Shown one piece after another: positions 16,778 through 26,334 of a stretch of 64,000 bases of DNA. Under the pieces are notes generated by a model. It had not been told where the DNA came from, ran no database searches, and was given only the letters and a program-made list of their open reading frames with translations. The position numbers and the translations under genes were made by a program. Each line of letters opens with the position of its first letter. The first letter of the stretch is position 1. The DNA is from an uncultured bacterium (GTDB taxonomy: Bacteria > DUMJ01): assembly GCA_937958695.1 (NCBI GenBank), contig CALGNK010000014.1, positions 46,030 to 110,029 on the forward strand. The letters run 5' to 3'.

Positions 16778-17839
16778 ATGCGTGCAATAGTAAACTATGG
16801 GCCACTTGATTATAGATTAGAAAATGTCCCAGACCCTATTCCAGGACCAGAGGAAGTTATTATTAAAGTAAAGGCGAGCGGATTATGCGCTAGTGACCTT
16901 AAATGTTATCATGGAGGTCCTTCATTCTGGCAGGGTAATCCCCCGTACGTAAAACCCCCTGTAATACCGGGACATGAATTTATAGGAGAAGTTGTAGCCC
17001 TTGGTGAAGGGGCAAAAGAAAAATATGGACTTGAGATAGGAGATAAGGCAGTAGCAGAGCAGATCCTTCCCTGTTGGGAATGTAGATTCTGTAAAACGGG
17101 AAAATATTGGATGTGTGAGAGGAACTATGTCTTTGGTTTTCAGGGTGGTATTGATGATGGAGGTATGGCGGAGTATGCTAAGTTTCCCAAAGGTTCTATT
17201 ATTCATAAGGCTCCAAAGGATTTGCCGGATGAGTATGGAGCACTTATAGAGCCGTTATCGTGCGCAATCCATGCTGTAGAAAGAGGAGAGATACAGCTTG
17301 GAGATACTGTAGTTATCTCTGGTATGGGACCTATAGGACTTATGATGCTACAGGTTGCAAAGCTAAAGAATCCAGGGCTTCTCATAGCTTTAGATACGAG
17401 AGACTTTAGGTTAGAGATAGCCCAAAAACTTGGAGCAGATATCGTAATAAATGTAGCTAAAGAAGATGCTGTAAAAAGAGTAAAAGATTTAACAGATGGA
17501 TATGGGTGTGATGTATATATTGAGGCAAGTGGATATCCAAAGTCTGTTCCCCAAGGATTAGATATGATTAGGAAATTGGGGACCTTCGTTGAGTTTGGCG
17601 TATTTGCTGAGCCAGCTACTGTAGACTGGACAATAATTGGTGATAGAAAAGAATTGAATATACATGGTTCTCATCTTGGACCGTATAGATACCCACTTGC
17701 TATAGAGTATCTTGCAAAGAATATAATTCGAGGTGACCTTATAGTTACCCATAAGCTCCCTTTGGAAAGTTTTAAAGATGCTATTAAGATTGCAGAAGAC
17801 CCAAATAGCAACTCTATAAAGATACTAATCATACCCTAA
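16778..17839 (+). CDS. zinc-dependent medium-chain alcohol/polyol dehydrogenase
   Basis: 353 residues. Catalytic zinc ligands are Cys in [13 protein letters not shown] and His in PGHEFIGEV. The structural zinc site is the four-cysteine motif [16 protein letters not shown] (C-x2-C-x2-C-x7-C). The Rossmann motif [18 protein letters not shown] is near 178. It is closest in outline to sorbitol/threonine dehydrogenase. With the adjacent epimerase-like protein and LacI it suggests polyol or sugar oxidation. Shine-Dalgarno AAGGAGGG stands 7 bases upstream. Confidence 0.92.
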   Translation: MRAIVNYGPLDYRLENVPDPIPGPEEVIIKVKASGLCASDLKCYHGGPSFWQGNPPYVKPPVIPGHEFIGEVVALGEGAKEKYGLEIGDKAVAEQILPCWECRFCKTGKYWMCERNYVFGFQGGIDDGGMAEYAKFPKGSIIHKAPKDLPDEYGALIEPLSCAIHAVERGEIQLGDTVVISGMGPIGLMMLQVAKLKNPGLLIALDTRDFRLEIAQKLGADIVINVAKEDAVKRVKDLTDGYGCDVYIEASGYPKSVPQGLDMIRKLGTFVEFGVFAEPATVDWTIIGDRKELNIHGSHLGPYRYPLAIEYLAKNIIRGDLIVTHKLPLESFKDAIKIAEDPNSNSIKILIIP

Positions 17840-17855
17840 GTTAGGAGGGATTTTT

Positions 17856-18491
17856 ATGTTTGTAAGATGGAGGATGACTCCAAACCCTATAGTTATAGAC
17901 CCCGAGGTAAGCATATTAGATGCTTTACATATTATGAAAGAAAAAAAGGTAAGGAGACTTCCAGTAGTTGCTCACGGGAAACTTGTAGGGATTGTTACGG
18001 AAAGAGACCTTAGAGAATCTCCTTCTTTGAAGGCTACAAGTTTGAGTATATATGAACTCAACTATCTATTAGCAAAGACCCCTGTAAAAGAGGTTATGAC
18101 AAAAGACCCTATTACTGTTACGCCAGACACTACTATAGAGGAAGCGGCGGTAATAATGAGAGACAATGAAATAAGTGGTCTACCAGTCATTGAGGATGGG
18201 AAGGTAGTTGGTATAGTTACCGAGACGGATATCTTTGATATGCTTGTAAAGCTATTAGGATTTAGAAAGGGAACTAGAATAACACTTTCTTTAGAGAATA
18301 GAGTAGGAGCTATAGCAGATCTTACGAACATATTCAAAGAGTTGGAAATAAATATAATAAGCATTGTTGCCTTTGAGGAAGAATATAAAGAGGAGGGTAA
18401 TGTAGTAGTAAGGGTAGAGACAGATAATATTGAAAGACTTGTCAAGGCTTTAGAATCTTCAGGTATAAAGGTTATTCACATCTTGAGATGA
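17856..18491 (+). CDS. CBS-pair protein with C-terminal ACT domain (AcuB-like)
   Basis: 211 residues. Two CBS repeats occupy about 5-60 ([39 protein letters not shown]) and 75-130 ([39 protein letters not shown]). An ACT-like domain follows from about 138 ([20 protein letters not shown]). This order is that of AcuB-type proteins, which bind adenine nucleotides and small effectors. The partner controlled is unknown. It overlaps murF by 4 bases. Confidence 0.9.
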   Translation: MFVRWRMTPNPIVIDPEVSILDALHIMKEKKVRRLPVVAHGKLVGIVTERDLRESPSLKATSLSIYELNYLLAKTPVKEVMTKDPITVTPDTTIEEAAVIMRDNEISGLPVIEDGKVVGIVTETDIFDMLVKLLGFRKGTRITLSLENRVGAIADLTNIFKELEINIISIVAFEEEYKEEGNVVVRVETDNIERLVKALESSGIKVIHILR

Positions 18492-19834
18492 GAATAAAAG
18501 AGATAGCAGAAATTATTAGAGGAGAGATAAAAGACATATCACCTGAAGCTGATGTAGAGTCTATAGCTATAGATTCCAGAAATGTGTCAAATAAGAGCCT
18601 CTTTTTTGCCCTCAAAGGGGAGAAAAATGATGGACATAATTTTATTTCTAATGCTATAGAGAATGGTGCTATTGGATCAGTTATGCATAAAAGGCTTTCC
18701 TTTCCTGGAATTTTAGTGAAAGACACTACTCAAGCATTGTTTGAGTTGGCAAGTGGTATAAGAGAAAGATATCCTATATCTCTTATAGGGGTGGCTGGTA
18801 GTAGCGGTAAAACTACTACGAAAGAGCTTATATATCTAGTGTTGAAAGAAAGATATAAGGTTTTAAAGTCCGAGGGAAATCAGAATACGGAGTTTAGTCT
18901 GCCTATTATGGTATTCAAGACTCCAAAATTTGATGTAGCTATTGCCGAACTCGGTATGAGAAAACCTGGAGATATGAATTTATTAGCTAGAATAACTAAG
19001 CCTAATACTGTAGTATTTACTCACTTAGATAAAGAACATCTAGAGTTTTTTAATTCTTTTGAAGAAGTAGTAAAAGAAGAATTGAGCATAATAGATGAAA
19101 TAGAAGATTTGAAGGTTGTTTATAATAAAGACGATGAGAATCTAAAAGACTTGAAGGGCATAAGTTATGGAATTTTATCAGATGCAGATATCAAAGGTTT
19201 TGATATAAATATCACCAAAGAGGGAACAAGATTCAAAGTGAGATATCCAAATGGAGATATATTTGAGATAAAACTGAACGTATTTGGCAAACATATAGTT
19301 GAAGATGTTTTATCCGCACTAGCAGTTGGTTGGTTGTATGATATCCCTTCTGAAATTGCCATAAAAGCTATAGAAGGTTTTACTCCACTATGGGGGAGAA
19401 TGGAACCTATAAAACTTAATAATGGTACACTCATTATTTTTGATGGGTATAACGCTAATCCTCTATCTATGAAAATGGCTATAGAGACTATGAAAGATTT
19501 AGAGTATAATAGAAGACTCTTTATACTTGGTGATATGCTAGAGCTTGGTATCGAGACGGAGTCTTCACATAGAGAGCTAGGAGAAATATTAAAAGATGTA
19601 GAGGGTGATATAGTCCTTATAGGTAAATCGATAAATATCACTCACAAGGTATTGAATAATAGGTCTATCTATTTCGAAGATCTAGAGAAAGCCTTGCAGT
19701 ACATAAAAGATATTATCCCTAACTATGATATAGTCTTGATAAAAGGTTCTAGAGGAATGAAGTTAGAACGTGTATTAGAGGTGCTGGACATCTATGGATA
19801 TAAACCTAGGGAGAGAAGAATTGATAAAACTTAA
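18488..19834 (+). CDS. murF: UDP-N-acetylmuramoyl-tripeptide--D-alanyl-D-alanine ligase
   Basis: 448 residues, the usual MurF length. The N-terminal UDP-binding domain has the MurF/MurE pattern [26 protein letters not shown]. The ATP loop is [18 protein letters not shown] near 100-117. The central domain has [13 protein letters not shown]. The C-terminal domain has [18 protein letters not shown] and LGDMLELG, the latter characteristic of MurF. It adds D-Ala-D-Ala to the peptidoglycan precursor. It is away from other mur genes and begins on the ATGA overlap with the CBS-ACT gene. Confidence 0.95.
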   Translation: MRIKEIAEIIRGEIKDISPEADVESIAIDSRNVSNKSLFFALKGEKNDGHNFISNAIENGAIGSVMHKRLSFPGILVKDTTQALFELASGIRERYPISLIGVAGSSGKTTTKELIYLVLKERYKVLKSEGNQNTEFSLPIMVFKTPKFDVAIAELGMRKPGDMNLLARITKPNTVVFTHLDKEHLEFFNSFEEVVKEELSIIDEIEDLKVVYNKDDENLKDLKGISYGILSDADIKGFDINITKEGTRFKVRYPNGDIFEIKLNVFGKHIVEDVLSALAVGWLYDIPSEIAIKAIEGFTPLWGRMEPIKLNNGTLIIFDGYNANPLSMKMAIETMKDLEYNRRLFILGDMLELGIETESSHRELGEILKDVEGDIVLIGKSINITHKVLNNRSIYFEDLEKALQYIKDIIPNYDIVLIKGSRGMKLERVLEVLDIYGYKPRERRIDKT

Positions 19835-21224
19835 TAGACTCCTTGATATGGTAGTGGAGTGTAATCAGGCTTTAGTCAGAGCAAAAGAAGAGAATGAACT
19901 TATAGATACTATTCAAGAAATCCTAGAAAGTGAGGATTTTCACTTTAAAATAACCTGTGAAACTTTATCAGATTTAGATAAATACAAGACCCATCTAGTC
20001 TTCCCGTTGAGGATAGAGGAAGAAGATTACGGATATTTTCAGGTTTATACTAACAGCCAAATTAGTGATATAGAATATAAAATTCTAAAAGATCTAGCGG
20101 ATGATATAGCATACGGTATCAATGCCCTAAGAAGTAAGAGAGCTTTAGAGATATCTGAGAAGAGATATAAATCTTTATTTGAAAATGCCCCTATTGCTCT
20201 ATTAGAAGAAGATTTCTCCTCAGTAAAGGAATACTTATATAGACTTAGAGGGCTAAATTTAGAAGCCAATGAACTAGAGAAATATCTTGATAATCATCCT
20301 GACGAGGTTATAGATTGTTTAAAGAAGATAAAGATCGTAGATGTCAACAATGCCTGTTTAGGATTATACAGAGCTAAAAGCAAAGATGAGCTCTTGGGTA
20401 ATTTAGAAAGTATCATAAGAGAAGAGTCTATAGAGATAGGTAAAAAACTAATTCTCTCCCTCTATAGAGGAGAGCTTTCTATTGAGGGAGAGAATGTAAA
20501 TTATACCTTAGATGGGAAACCGTTAATTGTCTATACTAAGACTTTTATCCCTGCTGGTTATGAAAATACTCTAAAAAGGGCTATAGTCTCAGTTGTAGAT
20601 ATAACAGAACAGAGAAATCTTGAAGTCAGTCTAAGGAACAGTCGTCAGGAAATTAAGACCGCACTTGAAGATACAATAAAGGTCCTTTCTAAAACAGTAG
20701 AGATTAAAGACCCATATATTGCTGGACATCAACTTAGGGTATCAAGGCTTGCTTCCGAGATAGCTAGACGTATGAATATGAAATATGAAGATATAGAATT
20801 GATAGAGAAGGCTAGCCTCTTACATGATTTGGGGAAGATAGCTATACCTGGAGAGGTACTTAACAAACCTGGTAAGCTTACAGATACGGAGTTTGAACTA
20901 GTAAAGTTACATCCTCTAACTGGTTATAAAATATTGAGTGAGATTAAATACCTTTCTAAAGTAGCAGAGATTATCCTACAGCACCATGAAAGACTAAATG
21001 GTTCGGGTTATCCAAAAGGGCTCAAGGATGGAGAGATATCACTACCTGTAAGGATAATTGGAGTAGCGGATGTGGCAGAGGCTATGCTATCGCACAGGCC
21101 TTATAGACCTAGCTATAGTTTGGAGGATGTTATTAAAGAACTTGAGAGAGGAAAAGGAATATTGTATGATACAGATGTCGTCAATATATGTGTAGAGATT
21201 CTTAAGGGAGGTTTTAGTTTTTAG
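19821..21224 (+). CDS. PAS-like and HD-GYP domain protein (probable cyclic-di-GMP phosphodiesterase)
   Basis: An N-terminal GAF/PAS-like region (YGYFQVYTNSQIS; KRYKSLFENAPIALLEEDF) is followed by an HD-GYP domain. Its motifs are GHQLRVSRLASEIARRM, LLHDLGKIAIPGEVL, HPLTGYKIL, ILQHHERLNGSGYPKGL and DVAEAMLSHRPYRP, all metal- and GYP-motif residues being present. It should hydrolyse a cyclic dinucleotide in response to a ligand. The start is uncertain: TTG 19821 follows AGGGAGAG, while ATG 19794 in the same frame lies deeper in murF. No membrane helix, so it is cytoplasmic. Confidence 0.88.
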   Translation: MIKLNRLLDMVVECNQALVRAKEENELIDTIQEILESEDFHFKITCETLSDLDKYKTHLVFPLRIEEEDYGYFQVYTNSQISDIEYKILKDLADDIAYGINALRSKRALEISEKRYKSLFENAPIALLEEDFSSVKEYLYRLRGLNLEANELEKYLDNHPDEVIDCLKKIKIVDVNNACLGLYRAKSKDELLGNLESIIREESIEIGKKLILSLYRGELSIEGENVNYTLDGKPLIVYTKTFIPAGYENTLKRAIVSVVDITEQRNLEVSLRNSRQEIKTALEDTIKVLSKTVEIKDPYIAGHQLRVSRLASEIARRMNMKYEDIELIEKASLLHDLGKIAIPGEVLNKPGKLTDTEFELVKLHPLTGYKILSEIKYLSKVAEIILQHHERLNGSGYPKGLKDGEISLPVRIIGVADVAEAMLSHRPYRPSYSLEDVIKELERGKGILYDTDVVNICVEILKGGFSF

Positions 21225-21266
21225 GGATTATGTTATACTATATTATAAAAGGATGGTGATAAAAGT

Positions 21267-21809
21267 ATGGCTATTTTCTGGTTGATAGTTATTGGACTTG
21301 TGCTTTATGCAATTACTATCTACAATCGTCTAATTACGCTTAAACATAGGGTAGATAATGCTTGGGCTCAGATTGATACACAGCTAAAGAGGAGGTATGA
21401 CCTAATTCCAAACCTTGTAGAGACGGTAAGGGCTTATGCTAGTCACGAGAGGGAGATATTTGAGAAAATTACAGAGCTCAGGTATAAGGCTATGAGTGCT
21501 GGTAATATATCTGAAGCTTCTCAGGCTAATAATCAGCTTACTCAGGCACTAAAGAGCCTTTTTGCCTTAGCTGAGGCATATCCCGATTTGAAGGCAAACC
21601 AGAATTTTCTGAGTCTTCAGGAAGAGCTTTCAAATACAGAAAATAAGATTGCATTTGCCCGTCAGTTTTACAATGATACTGTATTAGAATATAACAGGGC
21701 ATTGGAGATGTTTCCTACAAATATCCTTGCCAGATGGATGAACCTTACCCCTAGAGTTTACTATCAAGTTCCTCCAGAGGAGACAGGTCCGATAAGAGTA
21801 CAATTCTAG
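21267..21809 (+). CDS. lemA: LemA family protein
   Basis: 180 residues, usual LemA size. An N-terminal membrane helix (FWLIVIGLVLYAITIYNRL) is followed by the family motif NAWAQIDTQLKRRYDLIPNLVE and a helical bundle up to LARQFYNDTVLEYN-like FARQFYNDTVLEYNRAL. A TATACT box lies near 21233. It is 13 bases before htpX; the lemA-htpX pair is common in bacteria. LemA is membrane-bound, with the helical part outside the cytoplasm; its molecular role is not settled. Confidence 0.93.
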   Translation: MAIFWLIVIGLVLYAITIYNRLITLKHRVDNAWAQIDTQLKRRYDLIPNLVETVRAYASHEREIFEKITELRYKAMSAGNISEASQANNQLTQALKSLFALAEAYPDLKANQNFLSLQEELSNTENKIAFARQFYNDTVLEYNRALEMFPTNILARWMNLTPRVYYQVPPEETGPIRVQF

Positions 21810-21822
21810 GAGGTGAACTTTA

Positions 21823-22710
21823 GTGAGAGAGACTCTCTATGACTTGATATCTGCTAATAAGCTTAAAACTTGGATCTTTATGATTATATTTAGTCTGCTC
21901 TTAGGTCTTATTGGATATACCATTGTTAATCTCTTTAATTTGGGAGCAGGCGGTTACATAATGTTTGCTCTCTTTATAATCTTCTATAACCTAATAACAT
22001 ACTACTATAGTGATAAGATAGCTCTAGCATCTGTTGGTGCAAAGCCTGCGGATCCTTACGAATTTAGAACATTACACAATGTTGTAGAAGAGGTAGCTAT
22101 AGCAGCAGGGATACCTAAACCTAAGGTATATGTAATAAATGACCCATCTCCAAATGCATTTGCTACCGGAAGAAATCCAAACAATGCATCGATTGCTGTT
22201 ACCACTGGATTATTACTTCTAATGGACAGAAGCGAGTTACAAGGTGTTATAGCCCATGAGATCTCCCATATAAGAAACTATGATATACTTCTTATGACCA
22301 TCGCTGCAATAATGGGAGGACTTATAGTTCTACTTAGGGACTTTCTATTCTTCTTTAGGCCATCTAGAAATTATAGGAAAAACAGTAGCGGTATCCTCGT
22401 ACTTATAGGAATTCTTCTATTGGTAATATCTCCAATACTAGTTGCCCTTATAAGGGCAGCTATCTCTAGACAGAGAGAGTATCTTGCCGATGCCTCTGGA
22501 GCTATGATTATTAGAGATCCTTCAGCTCTTGCTGATGCGTTAGAAAAACTACTCCATTTTCAGAAAAAGATGGTTAATGCTAGCGCCGCTACAGCGCACC
22601 TATTTATAGTTAACCCCTTTGGAGAGGATAGGGCATCATTTACTGGACTATTTGCTACTCATCCACCTCTAGAGGATAGGATAAGGAGGCTTAGAAGCCT
22701 TATCATATAG
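21823..22710 (+). CDS. htpX: HtpX-type M48 membrane zinc metalloprotease
   Basis: 295 residues from GTG, 9 bases after AGGAGGTG. Two N-terminal helices span about 16-65. The zinc motif is HEISH at residues 145-149 (IAHEISHIRNYD). Two further helices lie near 155-172 and 187-208. The third ligand is the Glu in REYLADASGAMI, and the C-terminal THPPLEDRIRRL motif is typical of HtpX. It degrades damaged membrane proteins. The next gene starts on the base after its stop codon. Confidence 0.95.
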   Translation: MRETLYDLISANKLKTWIFMIIFSLLLGLIGYTIVNLFNLGAGGYIMFALFIIFYNLITYYYSDKIALASVGAKPADPYEFRTLHNVVEEVAIAAGIPKPKVYVINDPSPNAFATGRNPNNASIAVTTGLLLLMDRSELQGVIAHEISHIRNYDILLMTIAAIMGGLIVLLRDFLFFFRPSRNYRKNSSGILVLIGILLLVISPILVALIRAAISRQREYLADASGAMIIRDPSALADALEKLLHFQKKMVNASAATAHLFIVNPFGEDRASFTGLFATHPPLEDRIRRLRSLII

Positions 22711-23442
22711 ATGCGAATTGGTATAATATCAGATATTCACAGTAATATGGAAGCTCTGAATACAGTCTTAGAAAATCTTAAAGGGAAAGTAGATGAGATA
22801 ATCTGTCTTGGAGATATAGTTGGCTATGGCCCAAACCCAAGGGAATGTTGCGACATAATTAGGTCCAATAAAATTTTCTCTCTCTGTGGTAATCATGACT
22901 CTGCCTGTTATGATGATAGTCTCATATATTATTTTAACCCATTTGCAAGAGAGGCTATAATGTGGACTAGAAATCAGCTATCAGATGAAGATATAGTTTA
23001 TCTTAAAAGGCTACCTTTTGAAGAAGTCCTATATGGCTTTAGGATTGTCCATGGTGCACCTGGAGACCCATTTGAATACATAACAACTACTGCAGAGGCT
23101 AGGGATGCGTTTATGTCTTTTAGTGAAGATATTTGCTTTGTTGGACATTCACACATTATGGAATATTTTGAGCAGAGAAAGGGCTCACCTATAGTTAGGC
23201 AGCTTCCCCTTAGGAATCAGCAAGAACTTATAATAGAAGAGGGGAAGCGGTATATTATCAATGTTGGCAGTGTAGGACAGCCAAGAGACGGGGATCCTAG
23301 GTCTGCCTATGTAATATACGATACTGTTGAGAAAAAGTTAACCGCTTATAGGGTTTTCTATAGAATTGATATTGTCCAGAAGAAGATGCAGTTAAAAGGT
23401 CTTCCTCCACTTCTCTGGCAGAGGCTAGAAGTAGGAAGATAG
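22711..23442 (+). CDS. metallophosphoesterase (YfcE-like/DNA ligase-associated type)
   Basis: 243 residues. The calcineurin-like motifs run in order: GIISDIHSNMEAL, CLGDIVGYGPNP, SLCGNHD, VHGAPGDP and FVGHSHI, with NVGSVGQPRDGDPR near the C-terminus. All metal ligands are present. This subfamily is often annotated as serine/threonine phosphatase or phosphodiesterase; the substrate cannot be read from sequence. It follows htpX with no gap and lacks a good own ribosome site, so it relies on coupling. Confidence 0.9.
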   Translation: MRIGIISDIHSNMEALNTVLENLKGKVDEIICLGDIVGYGPNPRECCDIIRSNKIFSLCGNHDSACYDDSLIYYFNPFAREAIMWTRNQLSDEDIVYLKRLPFEEVLYGFRIVHGAPGDPFEYITTTAEARDAFMSFSEDICFVGHSHIMEYFEQRKGSPIVRQLPLRNQQELIIEEGKRYIINVGSVGQPRDGDPRSAYVIYDTVEKKLTAYRVFYRIDIVQKKMQLKGLPPLLWQRLEVGR

Positions 23443-23467
23443 TATAATCTAGAAAATTTAAATATAG

Positions 23468-23522
23468 ACCACGAAGGTCATATGCCCAACTGAAGTTGGG
23501 AAGCCTTTGTGGTTTTATTTTT
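23468..23522 (+). terminator. terminator with two-level hairpin before the lar operon
   Basis: Outer 10-bp stem ACCACGAAGG / CCTTTGTGGT (23468-23477 with 23504-23513, one G-U), inner 6-bp stem CCCAAC / GTTGGG with TGAA loop (23485-23500), then TTTTATTTTT. It is 25 bases after the phosphoesterase stop and 20 before larE. Confidence 0.8.
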
Positions 23523-23541
23523 GTAATAAGGGGTGATCAAT

Positions 23542-24348
23542 ATGAATACCATAGAACAGAAATTTGAGAGACTAAAAGAGCTATTAAAAGGTATGGGAAG
23601 TGTAGCTATTGCCTTTTCAGGAGGTGTTGATAGCACATTTCTATTAAAAGTGGCTCATATGGTCCTACAGGATAAGGCTATAGGTATAACAGTATATAGT
23701 GCAATCCATCCAAAGTGGGAGGTAGAATCGGCAAAAGAATTAGCCAAACTTATTGGAGTAAAGCATATAGTTCTAGATGTAGATGTTTTTAGCGATGAGA
23801 ATATAATACTCAATCCTCCAGAAAGATGTTATTACTGTAAATTAACTGTCTTTTCCTTAATAAAGGAAACTGCTAAACTCTATGGTATATATAACGTTGC
23901 TGATGGTTCTAATGCTGACGATACTGGGGATTATAGACCTGGCATGAAAGCATTGAAGGAGCTTGGCATCTTGAGCCCTCTTATGGAGGTTGGTTTAAAG
24001 AAGAGTGAAATAAGGGAGCTCTCTAAAGAATTAGGACTTCCAACCTGGAATAAGCCAGCATTGGCATGTCTAGCTACAAGAATACCATATAATACTAGAA
24101 TAACAGAGAGAGCTCTTTCTATGATAGAAAAGGGGGAAGACTTCTTAAGAAGTTTAGGATTTACTCAAGTTAGACTTAGACATCTTGATAGCCTTGCCAA
24201 GATAGAAGTTTTACCTGAAGATATGTTTAAGCTCCTAGAGCTAAGAGATACAATTATTGAGAAACTTAGATCAATAGGTTATACTTATATAACTCTAGAT
24301 TTAGAAGGCTACAATACAGGAAGTATGAATAGACTTATAAGGAGTTGA
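23542..24348 (+). CDS. larE: LarE: sulfur transferase for the nickel-pincer nucleotide cofactor
   Basis: 268 residues from ATG 23542, preceded by AAGGGGTG (an in-frame GTG 23533 lies inside that site). PP-loop SGGVDSTFLLK lies near residue 26. Three cysteines are notable: C96 and C99 in PERCYYCK, and C176 in KPALACLATR. C176 corresponds to the sulfur-donating cysteine of Lactobacillus LarE. The extra CxxC pair marks the LarE type thought to bind a [4Fe-4S] cluster and act catalytically rather than sacrifice its own sulfur. It thiolates the two carboxylates made by LarB. First gene of larE-larB-larC. Confidence 0.95.
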   Translation: MNTIEQKFERLKELLKGMGSVAIAFSGGVDSTFLLKVAHMVLQDKAIGITVYSAIHPKWEVESAKELAKLIGVKHIVLDVDVFSDENIILNPPERCYYCKLTVFSLIKETAKLYGIYNVADGSNADDTGDYRPGMKALKELGILSPLMEVGLKKSEIRELSKELGLPTWNKPALACLATRIPYNTRITERALSMIEKGEDFLRSLGFTQVRLRHLDSLAKIEVLPEDMFKLLELRDTIIEKLRSIGYTYITLDLEGYNTGSMNRLIRS

Positions 24349-24352
24349 TAGG

Positions 24353-25111
24353 ATGGATTTGACCGTTATAAGAGAACTTTTACTAGAGGTAAAAAATGGA
24401 AACCTCGATATAGATTCCGCAATAGAGAGACTTAAATTTCTACCGTATGAAGATCTTGGTTATGCTAGACTTGACCATCATAGAGCTTTGAGAAAAGGTT
24501 TTGCCGAGGTAGTGTTCTGCCAAGGGAAGACCACTGAACAGTCGGTAGAGATTATAAAGAGACTAGTTGAGAAGAATAGCAGGGTCCTTGCTACTAGGGC
24601 AGATAGAGATGTATTTGAAAGAGTAGTGAAATTTATACCAACAGCTAGATATAACGAACTTGGCAGAACCATATCGATAGTAAAGGAGGATATAGACCCA
24701 GTAGGTCATATACTTGTTATAAGCGCAGGGACAGCTGATTTACCTGTTGCAGAAGAGGCGATAGAGACTGCAACTATTATGGGAAACTATGTAGAAAGAC
24801 TTTACGATGTTGGGGTTGCTGGATTACATAGATTGTTAGGAAGTCTAGATAAGATAAATCAAGCCAAGGTCCTTATCGTTGTTGCAGGAATGGAAGGAGC
24901 TTTGCCAAGTGTAGTAGCAGGTCTTGTCAATAAGCCTGTTATTGCAGTTCCAACAAGTGTAGGTTATGGGGCAAGTTTTAGGGGATTATCTGCTTTACTC
25001 ACCATGTTAAATAGTTGTGTTCCTGGAATTGCAGTTGTAAATATAGATAATGGATTTGGTGCAGGATATCTTGCAAGTATGATAAATCATATAGGAGAGG
25101 ATAAGGAATGA
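24353..25111 (+). CDS. larB: LarB: NaAD carboxylase/hydrolase for the nickel-pincer cofactor
   Basis: 252 residues. The N-terminal LarB part includes ARLDHHRALRKGFAEVVFCQGKT. The C-terminal PurE-like (AIR carboxylase) fold has VISAGTADLPVAEEA, VVAGMEGALPSVVAGLV and PTSVGYGASFRGLSALLTML. LarB carboxylates the pyridinium ring of nicotinic acid adenine dinucleotide and releases AMP, the first step of the cofactor pathway. It lies 4 bases after larE and overlaps larC by 4 (ATGA). Confidence 0.95.
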   Translation: MDLTVIRELLLEVKNGNLDIDSAIERLKFLPYEDLGYARLDHHRALRKGFAEVVFCQGKTTEQSVEIIKRLVEKNSRVLATRADRDVFERVVKFIPTARYNELGRTISIVKEDIDPVGHILVISAGTADLPVAEEAIETATIMGNYVERLYDVGVAGLHRLLGSLDKINQAKVLIVVAGMEGALPSVVAGLVNKPVIAVPTSVGYGASFRGLSALLTMLNSCVPGIAVVNIDNGFGAGYLASMINHIGEDKE

Positions 25112-26289
25112 AGGTAGTATATTTTGACTGTTTCAATGGCATAAGCGGTGATATGATTCTAGGGGCTCTTTTTGATCTAGGATTAGATAGAGAATCCTGG
25201 TTTAGAGAGTTAAATAAACTAGATATATCTGGGTATAGGGTTGAAGTAAATCCTAAGAGGAAAGGTCCATTGATGGGAACAGATGTTAATATTATTGTTG
25301 ATGATAAAGTCGCACATAGACATGCTAAGGAGATACTTGATATAGTAAGTAACAGTAGATTAGCCGATGATATAAAAGAAAAGAGTCTAAAGATACTTAC
25401 AAGGATAGCCTATGCAGAATCTTACATTCATAATGAAACCTTAGAAGAGGTCCATCTACATGAACTTGGTGGTATAGATACAATTGTCGATGTAGTAGGA
25501 AGTGTCATTGGACTGAAACTATTAGGGATAGAAAGGGTCTATAGTTCTCCTCTTCCCCTGGGGGAAGGTTTTGTTGAGACCGCCCATGGCAGACTTCCTA
25601 TCCCTGCTCCTGCGACCGCAGAGTTACTGAAAGGTGTTCCGGTGTATTCTAATGGAGTAAGGGGAGAACTTGTTACTCCCACGGGTGCAGGAATTATATC
25701 TACACTTTCTCATTCTTTTGGTCCAATTCCACCCATTACTATAGAAAAGATAGGTTATGGGGCAGGTAAGAAGGATTTTTCTATACCTAATATGCTAAGG
25801 GCTATTGTGGGAGAACTTTATCAAGAAAAACATAGGGATACAAATACTATTATAGATGTAAACATAGATGATATGAATCCTCAGATCTGTGGATACCTAA
25901 TGGATAAACTATTTGAAGTTGGAGCTCTTGATGTCTTTTTTACACCGATCTATATGAAAAAATCTAGGCCAGCAATAAAGCTTACTGTTATTTCTCCAAG
26001 TCATCTTGTAGATAAACTTATAGATGTGATATTTAGGGAGACAACCTCCATTGGAGTTAGAACTTATCAGGTAGAAAAGATAATGCTTCCTAGAGAAATA
26101 ATAGAAGTGGATACCCCTTGGGGGCTTGCTAGGGTAAAGGTATCTTATATAAATGGGACACCTAAGATTATGCCTGAATACGATGATTGTAAAAAAATTG
26201 CAGAAAAGACGGGTATACCAATCCAAGAGGTAATGAAAGAAGTCTTAGAGCTGGCTGTTAAAAAGATTAGTTTCCTTGACAGGGATTGA
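25108..26289 (+). CDS. larC: LarC: nickel insertion enzyme (pyridinium-3,5-bisthiocarboxylate cyclometallase)
   Basis: 393 residues in one continuous frame. In Lactobacillus plantarum the gene is split into larC1/larC2 joined by a programmed frameshift, which is not needed here. N-terminal DUF111 motif YFDCFNGISGDMILGALFDLG, then HLHELGGIDTIVDVVG, GRLPIPAPATAELLKG and LVTPTGAGIIS. The C-terminal part has NIDDMNPQICGYLMDKLF and FRETTSIGVR. It uses CTP to insert nickel into the thiolated cofactor. A promoter for the next gene lies within its 3' end. The user enzyme LarA is not in this window. Confidence 0.95.
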   Translation: MKVVYFDCFNGISGDMILGALFDLGLDRESWFRELNKLDISGYRVEVNPKRKGPLMGTDVNIIVDDKVAHRHAKEILDIVSNSRLADDIKEKSLKILTRIAYAESYIHNETLEEVHLHELGGIDTIVDVVGSVIGLKLLGIERVYSSPLPLGEGFVETAHGRLPIPAPATAELLKGVPVYSNGVRGELVTPTGAGIISTLSHSFGPIPPITIEKIGYGAGKKDFSIPNMLRAIVGELYQEKHRDTNTIIDVNIDDMNPQICGYLMDKLFEVGALDVFFTPIYMKKSRPAIKLTVISPSHLVDKLIDVIFRETTSIGVRTYQVEKIMLPREIIEVDTPWGLARVKVSYINGTPKIMPEYDDCKKIAEKTGIPIQEVMKEVLELAVKKISFLDRD

Positions 26290-26303
26290 TTATACTCTAT
26301 AAT
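26276..26303 (+). promoter_or_regulatory. promoter inside larC 3' end for the 26335 gene
   Basis: TTGACA (26276-26281), 16-base spacer, TATAAT (26298-26303); both boxes are perfect. It is 31 bases before the ATG of the secreted-protein gene, whose site is AGGAGG. Confidence 0.75.
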
Positions 26304-26334
26304 AAGCTATATAGACTTATAATAGGAGGCAGAT

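Noticed and set aside
23468-23522. Structured RNA (riboswitch, possibly nickel-related) before larE
   Set aside because: The two-level stem is followed directly by a T run and fits a terminator of the upstream gene; no conserved riboswitch pattern and too little sequence before it.
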